A DNA stretch of 5,125 bases, from contig JAJAYX010000850.1 of assembly GCA_026785985.1 (NCBI GenBank), positions 1 through 5,125 on the forward strand, in the 5' to 3' direction. Positions 1-4,360 of this stretch are shown here, one piece after another (the stretch's first letter is position 1; each line of letters starts with the position of its first letter). The notes below the pieces were generated by a model. That model saw nothing but the letters and a program-made list of their open reading frames with translations. It did no database searches and was not told the origin of the DNA. This DNA is from Rudanella sp. GTDB taxonomy: Bacteria; Bacteroidota; Bacteroidia; Cytophagales; Spirosomataceae. A program made the translations under genes and the position numbers.

Positions 1-351
1 GGTTTACACTTGCGTGATGCAACAGGACATAGTTTAAAAAAAGTGGCTAATAATGGTGCGACCTTGACAATCCAACTTCGGTCAAATCAAAAACGACTGA
101 ATTTGCATTTTCTAATAACCCCAGCACCCCAAGATGAACAATTGGGAAAGTACTTGCGCGACAAAAAATCGGTGACTATTGGTTTAAATCAAATAAACTA
201 CTTGAAGGATACTTTAGATTTGAAAGAGAAGTATAAGTTTTTACAATGGGCAGTTTATTTGTCTAAATTTCAAGAACTTATAAATAACAATTTTCAAGCA
301 GAGATTGACCAACATAATCTTCAGAATTTATTAATGGAACGACAAAAATAA
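1..351 (+). CDS. C-terminal part of an unrecognised protein (5' end outside window)
   Basis: The frame is open from the first base to a TAA at 349-351, giving 116 visible residues. The TTG at position 10 could act as a start, but the frame continues upstream of it without a stop, so this is more likely the tail of a longer gene. The visible part is rich in Lys, Asn, Gln and Leu. It has a probable beta-strand pair near the start (ATLTIQLRSN, then LNLHFLI) and a helical, charged second half (YLKDTLDLKEKYKFLQWAVY). No signal peptide, membrane segment or catalytic motif is visible, and I do not recognise the family. The DNA is clearly more AT-rich than the peptidase and ATPase genes to the right. 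Together with the adjoining repeats and IS, this suggests an accessory or transferred segment, which is inference. Confidence 0.5.
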   Translation, partial: GLHLRDATGHSLKKVANNGATLTIQLRSNQKRLNLHFLITPAPQDEQLGKYLRDKKSVTIGLNQINYLKDTLDLKEKYKFLQWAVYLSKFQELINNNFQAEIDQHNLQNLLMERQK

Positions 352-379
352 GATGTCTCTTTTGGGATAGATAATACGT

Positions 380-397
380 CCTGAAGGCTGGTTCAGG
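380..397. repeat. Short perfect inverted repeat downstream of the left gene
   Basis: CCTGAA (380-385) and TTCAGG (392-397) form a 6-bp stem with a 6-nt loop, 28 bases after the stop of the AT-rich gene. No T-tract follows, so it is not a typical intrinsic terminator. Confidence 0.35.
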
Positions 398-410
398 TAT
401 ATACATTCTC

Positions 411-435
411 GTGTTTCCTGCGATAGCAGAAACAC
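411..435. repeat. Hairpin GTGTTTC...GAAACAC
   Basis: GTGTTTC (411-417) pairs with GAAACAC (429-435). An inner TGC/GCA pairing closes a GATA loop, with a single bulged C. The total stem is about 10 bp. No U-run follows. With the 380-397 stem it could mark the 3' end of the left transcript, but the role is unproven. Confidence 0.4.
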
Positions 436-458
436 TACGCAGTTTGAGAATTGACAAA

Positions 459-518
459 ATGGAATTTGCGTTTTTGAACTTCGCACTTCGGCGTAGCAAG
501 ATGGAATTTGCGTTGTTG
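459..518. repeat. Pair of 18-bp direct repeats, ATGGAATTTGCGTT(T/G)TTG
   Basis: The copies at 459-476 and 501-518 differ at one position and start 42 bp apart, a multiple of three. The bases between them include a small stem with arms CGC and GCG (CGCACTTCGGCG, 482-493). Both copies can be read as a repeated Met-Glu-Phe-Ala in the plus frame, but no credible gene covers them. They look like a decayed or dispersed intergenic repeat. Two copies are too few for a CRISPR array. Confidence 0.55.
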
Positions 519-574
519 TCCGCTCCGCGTGTGCGGGGTGTCGGTGACAAGCAGCGCGTCCCAAATTGGGCCAT

Positions 575-640
575 CACCCAACCAAGCGGGGGTGTAAATG
601 TCTCCCTACGGTCGTCATCAACCCCCGTTGGCGTTGGGTG
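575..640. repeat. Large imperfect stem-loop just left of the IS
   Basis: CACCCAAC (575-582) pairs with GTTGGGTG (633-640). Inside it, CGGGGGT (587-593) pairs with ACCCCCG (621-627), extended by a G-U and an A-T pair. This gives about 17 paired positions around a 27-nt loop. The right arm ends 9 bases before the left end of the insertion sequence. A region of similar layout lies at 2155-2218, so this may be one copy of a dispersed palindromic repeat. Confidence 0.55.
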
Positions 641-644
641 GTAT

Positions 645-649
645 CAGTG
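645..649. repeat. Candidate target-site duplication of the IS, left copy (CAGTG)
   Basis: CAGTG immediately precedes the left terminal repeat at 650. The same five bases stand at 1893-1897, just beyond the right end. IS3-family elements make 3-5 bp duplications, so this fits a recent insertion. On the right there is one unpaired base between the TGT...ACA ends and the repeat. Confidence 0.6.
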
Positions 650-679
650 TGTCCCCCTCCCGAGACGCGTAACCATTGA
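650..679. repeat. IS left terminal inverted repeat
   Basis: This end begins TGTCC, continues with a C-rich stretch, and ends GCGTAACCATTGA at 667-679. Compared with the right end, 21 or so positions agree, with a five-base mismatched block (GAGAC against TTATA) and one missing A. Confidence 0.75.
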
Positions 680-705
680 AAAGTAGAAAAACAGTCTTAT
701 TTTTC
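675..705 (+). promoter_or_regulatory. Candidate Bacteroidota-type promoter for the IS genes
   Basis: ATTG at 675-678 is followed by 19 bases and then TATTTTTC at 698-705. This matches the Bacteroidota -33 TTTG / -7 TAnnTTTG pattern at all but one base of each box. It would start transcription near 712 and leave a leader of roughly 13 nt before orfA. The -33 box sits inside the left terminal repeat. ACCATTGA (672-679) is also the inverted partner of TCAATGGT (712-719), so the promoter region and the orfA leader could pair. There is no direct proof of activity. Confidence 0.4.
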
Positions 706-724
706 ACCTAATCAATGGTCTACA

Positions 725-997
725 ATGAAGAAAAGCCAATTCAGCGAAGCTAAAATCGTGGAGATTTTAGCCCTGCCCAGCCAAGGCAAATCCGTCGATG
801 AGATTTGCCGTACTCACAACATTTCTACGGCTACCTTTTACAACTGGAGGAACAAGTACGGTGGCATGGATACCGAGGAACTCAGAAAACTAAAGGCGTT
901 ACAGGCCGAAAATGGCCGCCTGAAAAAACTGCTGGCCGATAAAAGCCTGGATTTCGACATCCTAAATGATGCCTACGAGTTGCTAAAAAAGCTCTGA
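725..997 (+). CDS. IS3-family transposase OrfA
   Basis: This 90-residue protein is the DNA-binding half of an IS3-family transposase and is expected to bind the terminal repeats. Residues about 5-45 form the helix-turn-helix: FSEAKIVEILAL, then GKSVDEICRTHNISTATFYNW, then RNKYGGMD. These are hallmark segments of the IS407/IS51-type OrfA. Residues about 55-85 form a leucine-zipper-like helix (LRKLKALQAENGRLKKLLAD) that normally mediates oligomerisation. The ATG at 725 is the natural first start; there is no ribosome-binding sequence, as usual for Bacteroidota. Length and ends look intact. The gene ends in a slippery sequence for frameshifting into orfB. Confidence 0.92.
   Translation: MKKSQFSEAKIVEILALPSQGKSVDEICRTHNISTATFYNWRNKYGGMDTEELRKLKALQAENGRLKKLLADKSLDFDILNDAYELLKKL
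985..991 (+). promoter_or_regulatory. Programmed -1 frameshift site A-AAA-AAG between orfA and orfB
   Basis: The heptamer A AAA AAG lies in the orfA frame (CTA AAA AAG) two codons before its TGA. A slip of one base back enters the frame of orfB, which is open from here through the ATG at 1024, giving the join ...LLKK-ALSPATPQALQ-MIH. This is the classic IS3-family signal for making the fused OrfAB transposase. I did not see a convincing stimulatory stem-loop directly downstream. Confidence 0.8.
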
Positions 998-1662
998 GCC
1001 CTGCCACTCCACAAGCTCTCCAGATGATTCACACCATCGTTGAGCAGCAGCAAACTTCGCTTCGGCGGGTGTGCCGGGTAGTAGGGCAACGGCGGGCTAC
1101 GGTCTATGCCAAACCTAAACGAGTTAATGTCGACCAACTCATTAGCGAGCAGCTAATGACTCTGTCAGTCAAGTACTTAAACTGGGGGTTCGCTTTGATG
1201 TTTGGTTGGTTACGACTGGCTGGACACCAGTGGAATCACAAGCGGGTCTATCGGGTGTATAAATCACTGAAACTCAACTTACGCGCCCCTGTTAAGCGCA
1301 AGAAAATCAAGCGAGACAATCCTAATACACTCGCAGCCAGTAAAGTAGGGCAAGGCTGGTCTCTGGATTTCTTAAGCGACGAGGTGGTAGCGGAGAAGAA
1401 AACGCGCATTCTGGATGTGCTTGATGAGTATAGCCGCAAGTGTCTGTTAGTGGTGGCTCAGGGCAGTTTTAAGGCCAAGAAATTAGTGGCCTATTTGGAG
1501 CAGATGGTGGTGGCTCACGGCAAGCCCGAATACATCCGCTGTGATAATGGCCCTGAATTAATCAGCGCAACGATGGTCAAATTCGGTCTCAAACACGGTA
1601 TTGAAATTCGGTATACGCAGCCGGGCAAACCGATGCAAAACGGTTTGGTAGAACGGCTGAAC

Positions 1663-1681
1663 GCGGGGCCGCCCGTGCGGT
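1663..1681 (+). repeat. GC-rich insert in orfB, copy 1 (GCGGGGCCGCCCGTGCGGT)
   Basis: This 19-base segment differs from the copy at 1754-1772 at only two positions. Deleting its first 16 bases restores the transposase frame and a normal protein sequence, so it is best read as a 16-bp insertion. It contains a small palindrome GGGC-S-GCCC. The insertion follows the catalytic Glu codon by only three codons. Confidence 0.7.
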
Positions 1682-1753
1682 ACGATCCGAACCGAGTGCC
1701 TGAACTTGCGGGTTTTTCAAACCATCAGCCAGGTTCAGGAAGCGTTGGATGGT

Positions 1754-1772
1754 GCGGGGCGGCCCGTGCCGT
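1754..1772 (+). repeat. GC-rich insert in orfB, copy 2 (GCGGGGCGGCCCGTGCCGT)
   Basis: This is a near twin of the 1663-1681 segment, 91 bp downstream in the same orientation. Here the extra bases leave the frame open and encode AGRPVP between EALDG and WQRYN, where related transposases have no such residues. The exact inserted length (15 or 18) is unclear, because the normal Trp-to-Tyr-Asn spacing is one residue longer than seen here. Confidence 0.6.
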
Positions 1773-1860
1773 GGCAACGATATAACTTTGAGAGGCCCCA
1801 CTCGGCCCTGAAATATCAAACCCCAGACAGTATATACGAGAAAGGGGAGCGATTCCAGCA

Positions 1861-1891
1861 TCAATTGGTTACGCTATAAGGGGGGAGGACA
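1861..1891. repeat. IS right terminal inverted repeat
   Basis: Read inward (reverse complement) it begins TGTCC, then a C-rich stretch, then GCGTAACCAATTGA at the inner end, matching the left terminus. It overlaps the last codons and the stop of orfB. The exact outer edge is 1891 by the TG...CA rule, or 1892 if the CAGTG repeat is the duplication. Confidence 0.75.
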
Positions 1892-2094
1892 GCAGTGATC
1901 CCCAAATCTTCCACTTCCTCCCAGAACTCCCCTATCCGTTTCTGCCCCGGTAGCCCCGCCAAAAACCACGTATAAAGCTCCACAAACCGCGTAAACGGCT
2001 TATTCTCGCAAAAGACGTAAGACAGTGTATTGAGTGAATCCGTGTCCATTTCAACGGTTAATAAATTCACATCGGGTATTTGGGTTAAAGTCAT
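1861..2094 (-). CDS. Hypothetical protein, 3' end replaced by the IS
   Basis: A 77-residue frame reads leftward from the ATG at 2094. Only the first 65-66 residues (up to EDLGIT) are host sequence; the rest (AVLPPYSVTN) is encoded by the IS right end. The host part has alternating hydrophobic and acidic stretches (VNLLTVEMDTDSLNTLSY) and an aromatic segment (FVELYTWFLAGLPG), with no membrane anchor or recognisable motif. If the IS and one CAGTG are removed, the frame continues into 649-574 and ends at a TGA at 574-576, giving a 90-residue protein ending in HPRLVG. This supports, but does not prove, that the IS broke a small gene. I do not recognise the family; the frame could also be non-coding. 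Confidence 0.4.
   Translation of the reverse strand: MTLTQIPDVNLLTVEMDTDSLNTLSYVFCENKPFTRFVELYTWFLAGLPGQKRIGEFWEEVEDLGITAVLPPYSVTN
1893..1897. repeat. Candidate target-site duplication of the IS, right copy (CAGTG)
   Basis: This matches the five bases 645-649 at the left border. One base (G1892) separates it from the terminal ACA. Confidence 0.55.
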
Positions 2095-2154
2095 AGCTTT
2101 AATGCGGGGTATGAGCCGGTGTACAGCAGTGTAGTTGGCTCAGTTGCCGTGACA

Positions 2155-2218
2155 CCACCCAACAACCCAAGTGTGTACCCGTTCGCTACGTCCATCAGTC
2201 CCTGTGGGTGTTTGGTGG
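2155..2218. repeat. Imperfect stem-loop resembling the one at 575-640
   Basis: CCACCCAACAACCCA (2155-2169) pairs with TGGGTGTTTGGTGG (2205-2218), with a few mismatches, around a 35-nt loop. The arms and loop share short blocks in the same order with 575-642: CACCCAAC, GTGTA, CTACG, CATCA, CCC and (G/T)TTGG(G)TGG. It lies just upstream of the start of the minus-strand gene at 2094. Confidence 0.45.
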
Positions 2219-2381
2219 CGGCACCGCGACTAGCATTCGATCGGCAAATGAAACGCTCCGGTTAGGCAAGACTTGGCCCTGATAAAGGACTTCTCCCTGG
2301 GAAATTGGCCAACCCCAATCAGTGGCTCAAAAACGCGACGTTGCCCGGCCTGAAGCGTTCAAGCTGACCGAGCATCGGGTA

Positions 2382-2404
2382 GGGTTGCCGCTAAAAGCAA
2401 CACC
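2382..2404. repeat. Small hairpin GGGTTGC...GCAACACCC
   Basis: GTTGC (2384-2388) pairs with GCAAC (2397-2401). The pairing extends by GG/CC around a bulged A, with an 8-nt loop. No T-run follows; the function is unknown. Confidence 0.3.
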
Positions 2405-2543
2405 CGAAACAAGTCCCGCGTTGATTAAGGAGTTCGTTGGGGTTGCTATGGGTAGGTGACACAACATTGGGTGTTTTGATGGAAGTTGTCCGTTACCGAC
2501 AAAGGTAAGCCATAGACAATCCTCCTAAACCCTGAAGCTACCC

Positions 2544-3703
2544 GTGAGTCGAACCCCTACGCTCCTCCACGACCTGACCCGGTTGCCGCACCGGGGAGCC
2601 GCCACGCCCTGCGAGCGCGAAGCCGCCGAATTACTGAGCCAACACCTGGTCGAGATGGGTGCCGATGTCCGGCTGCAGCCCTTCCGAACGCCCAAAACCT
2701 ACGTCACGGTGGTCTATTGGCTCATTGGCGGGCTGGTGCTGGGGTTGTTGCTCATTCGGCCTGGCGCGTGGTGGACTCCGGGTTTGGTGTGGGTCTATGT
2801 GGTGCTGGCCTGGCTCTATTTCAACTGGCGGTATTCGCCGGTGGTGCAGTTTCCGGTGCTGCACACGTCGCACAACGTTATTGGGCGGTGGGCGGCTACG
2901 GCGGAGGGGCCGGTGAAAAAACTGATTCTGATGGCCCACTACGACACCGCTCCCGTTTCGATGCTGCACGGGTCAGGTCAGAAGACGTTTCGTGGGCGTT
3001 GGTTTTTTCGCTCGTGCTCATGCTTTTGGCGGCTATTCTGGCCACACTGGAAGCATTTGGCGTAGGAGGGGATTGGCTGCGCTATGCCCGCTATGGGTTT
3101 ATGGCCTATTTTGTGTTGCAGGCCATCACCGGAACGGTCGGCTATTACCTGCATGGCTACAGCAACGGGGCCAGTGATAACGCCACGGGCGTGGTGGCGG
3201 CTCTCGAAACCGCCGACCGGCTCCGGCGCAACAAACCCGCTGACGTTGACCTCGAAGTGGTGCTGACAAGTGCCGAAGAGTTGGGCATGATCGGGGCGTA
3301 TTATTATGTGGAAGCGCACCGCAACGAATGGCCCAGGGGCCGAACGGCAGCCATAAACTTCGATACGCTGGGTGCGGGGAAACTAACGATTATCGAACAA
3401 ACTGGAACGGTTGAAGTGATCCGTTATGAAAATTCGGCTACTAATCTGGCGCGGCAACTCATTCAACATGAATCATTTATAGGTAAAGCCAAGGTAGGCA
3501 AGTGGCACACCGCCGACTTTGATAGTGTGTGGTTTGTACGGCAGAATATCCCGGTATTGGCCCTTTGTGCCTTAGACGAGAAAGGCAAAATGCCCCGGAT
3601 TCACCGCCCCGACGATACCCTTGACCACGTTGATTTAACACCCATGCACACCGCAATTGATTTAGCAGAAATGATTTTCCGCCGATTGTCCGTAGCTTTG
3701 TAG
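2544..3703 (+). pseudogene. Membrane-anchored M28-family zinc metallopeptidase, one-base frameshift
   Basis: M28 enzymes are two-zinc aminopeptidases. Numbered with the shift repaired (386 residues), the expected zinc ligands and catalytic residues are all here: H132 and D134 (AHYDTAP), D212 (SDNATG), E245/E246 (SAEELG), D274 (NFDTLG) and H354 (IHRPDD). Hydrophobic spans near 54-71, 80-93, about 153-175 and 185-203 suggest a membrane protein with the peptidase domain split around the second pair. The GTG at 2544 is the only common start after an in-frame stop at 2526; the N-terminus (LLHDLTRLPHRGAATPCERE) looks complete. Frame 3 runs to 3065 and the rest, to the TAG at 3701-3703, is in frame 2. 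Restoring one T in the T6 run at 3003-3008 gives FRGRWFFSLVLMLLAA. Either a real mutation or a homopolymer sequencing error would explain it. The acidic gene follows after 4 bases. Confidence 0.88.
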
Positions 3704-3707
3704 GTAT

Positions 3708-4268
3708 ATGGCAACGAATCAAAATCCGGGCTTCGACCCGCAGGAAATCGAAGAGTTACGCGGAGAGTGCCGCGAAGAAGGAAACTCATTTGTATTGGTC
3801 GAAGATGAAGACCTCGATATGCTCGAAGCGGGCGAATGTGAACACATTCAGTTTGTGGGTAAACATAATGGTGACGACGTTATCTACGACGCGCTGATTT
3901 ATACCCTCCGCCTGCACCACAGCAGCATGGTGTATGAAATGGCCGTGGAGCAAATCAAAAAGTCGTTCCCGTCCTACGTGCCGCCTGAAGAGCGCGAGCC
4001 TACCTATAAAATCAGCCCCGAAGACGAGGAAGAGGCCGAAACGGCCCTTACCGAGTTGATCGAAGAAATTGAAGAGAATGAGACGATTAAGGTGCAGGAA
4101 CACGTTGAAATCGACATGGATTCCGACTATGGTATCGCGCTCGATGTGTGCCTGAATGTGGACGAAATCAACGACGAAGTGATTGAAGACTTCATCGCAA
4201 AATTCAACAGTGGCACGCTTTCCTTAGACACCACGCTCTATTCGTTCTCTGAAGACGGGGAGGAGTAA
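3708..4268 (+). CDS. Conserved-looking acidic protein of unknown function
   Basis: This 186-residue protein has 52 Asp/Glu against about 10 Lys/Arg, so it is strongly negative. The N-terminal part (about 27-85) looks folded, with alternating hydrophobic segments such as FVLVEDEDLDML, HIQFVGKHNGDDVIYDALIYTLRL and MVYEMAVEQI. A glutamate-rich, probably helical linker follows (about 104-125, EDEEEAETALTELIEEIEE), then a second patterned region ending SFSEDGEE. There is no signal peptide or membrane segment, so it is probably cytoplasmic. The ATG lies 4 bases after the peptidase stop, which suggests co-transcription. A strong hairpin begins two bases after its stop. I do not recognise the family. 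High acidity can mean a DNA-mimic, chaperone-like or metal-binding role, but nothing here decides that. Confidence 0.85.
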   Translation: MATNQNPGFDPQEIEELRGECREEGNSFVLVEDEDLDMLEAGECEHIQFVGKHNGDDVIYDALIYTLRLHHSSMVYEMAVEQIKKSFPSYVPPEEREPTYKISPEDEEEAETALTELIEEIEENETIKVQEHVEIDMDSDYGIALDVCLNVDEINDEVIEDFIAKFNSGTLSLDTTLYSFSEDGEE

Positions 4269-4269
4269 T

Positions 4270-4320
4270 CAGTTAACAGCCAACAGTTATGATGCGTCAG
4301 CAACTGTTGGCTGTTGGCTG
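4270..4320. repeat. Long perfect hairpin after the acidic gene
   Basis: AACAGCCAACAGTT (4275-4288) is the exact reverse complement of AACTGTTGGCTGTT (4302-4315). Three more Watson-Crick and two G-U pairs extend the helix to 4270 and 4320, a 19-pair stem with a 13-nt loop. The stem is made of heptamers: CAGTTAA CAGCCAA CAGTTAT on one arm and their complements on the other. It starts one base after the TAA and could stop or protect the upstream transcript, though no T-tract follows. Confidence 0.75.
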
Positions 4321-4324
4321 CTCA

Positions 4325-4354
4325 CTGTTCACTGAAATAGCTGTTCACTGAAAT
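4325..4354. repeat. 14-bp direct repeat CTGTTCACTGAAAT, two copies
   Basis: The copies at 4325-4338 and 4341-4354 are identical and separated by two bases. They continue the heptamer pattern of the preceding hairpin (TTCACTG is the complement of CAGTGAA). The second copy ends 6 bases before the ATPase start. Confidence 0.75.
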
Positions 4355-4360
4355 GTATTT

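Larger units (their letters stand above)
1024..1879 (+). pseudogene. IS3-family transposase OrfB (DDE integrase domain), frameshifted
   Basis: OrfB carries the catalytic rve domain. Counting from the ATG at 1024, the three acidic residues are D115 (WSLDF), D174 (RCDNGPE) and E210 (NGLVERLN), with exactly 35 residues between the last two, as expected for DDE transposases. An HTH_21-like segment with LRRVCRVVGQRRATVY leads the protein. The reading frame is lost at 1663: the conserved end RTECLNLRVFQ...YNFERPHSALKYQTP continues in the next frame to a TAA at 1877-1879, while the initial frame stops at 1785. Removing 16 bases (1663-1678) rejoins the halves as ...ERLN-GTIRTECL, the expected family sequence, giving about 279 residues. 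A second GC-rich segment at 1754-1771 adds about six in-frame residues (AGRPVP) before WQRYN. The short form lacks the last helix of the catalytic domain and is probably inactive. Confidence 0.85.
650..1892 (+). mobile_element. IS3-family insertion sequence, IS407-like group, orfB damaged
   Basis: The element is about 1.24 kb, the usual size for the family. It has two overlapping-frame genes, orfA (725-997) and orfB (frame -1 relative to orfA). Both ends start with TGTCC read inward. After a mismatch-rich middle they share GCGTAACCA-TTGA (left 667-679) and GCGTAACCAATTGA (right, reverse complement of 1861-1874). The orfB stop lies inside the right terminal repeat, as is common in IS3 elements. 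CAGTG flanks the element on both sides. OrfA and OrfB protein features (YNWRNKYGG; DDE with D-35-E spacing) point to the IS407/IS51 type. It is probably unable to move by itself because orfB is frameshifted, although complete ends mean another copy could mobilise it (inference). Confidence 0.88.
2095..2543. other. Stretch of about 450 bases without a supportable gene
   Basis: No start-to-stop frame of useful length with protein-like composition is seen on either strand. A stop-free run at 2286-2456 (plus, about 57 codons, TGA at 2457-2459) lacks a good start and resembles no family I know; it may be gene debris. The segment holds a stem-loop at 2155-2218 and a small one at 2382-2404. I looked for tRNA, tmRNA, RNase P and riboswitch cores and found none. 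It should contain the promoter of the peptidase gene, but I could not pick out a TAnnTTTG box. Confidence 0.5.

Noticed and set aside
459..518. Possible CRISPR start (two spaced repeats)
   Set aside because: There are only two copies, the spacer is 24 bases, and there are no cas genes.
278..577. 99-codon minus-strand frame
   Set aside because: It overlaps the coding end of the left gene and crosses the intergenic repeats and hairpins, with no recognisable motif.
411..686. 91-codon plus-strand frame with a repeated Met-Glu-Phe-Ala segment
   Set aside because: It runs through two large stem-loops and into the IS left end, so its last part is element sequence. The composition is not protein-like.
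2220..2543. Possible structured RNA in the gene-free stretch
   Set aside because: No core motif of tRNA, tmRNA, RNase P, 6S or a known riboswitch could be found, and the hairpins are short.
2631..2969. 112-codon minus-strand frame in the peptidase region
   Set aside because: It is an Arg/Pro/His-rich antisense shadow of GC-rich coding sequence. The plus strand encodes the M28 N-terminus.
4270..4320. Calling the hairpin a standard intrinsic terminator
   Set aside because: No run of T follows the stem, and the heptamer structure continues beyond it, so a repeat element is the better description.
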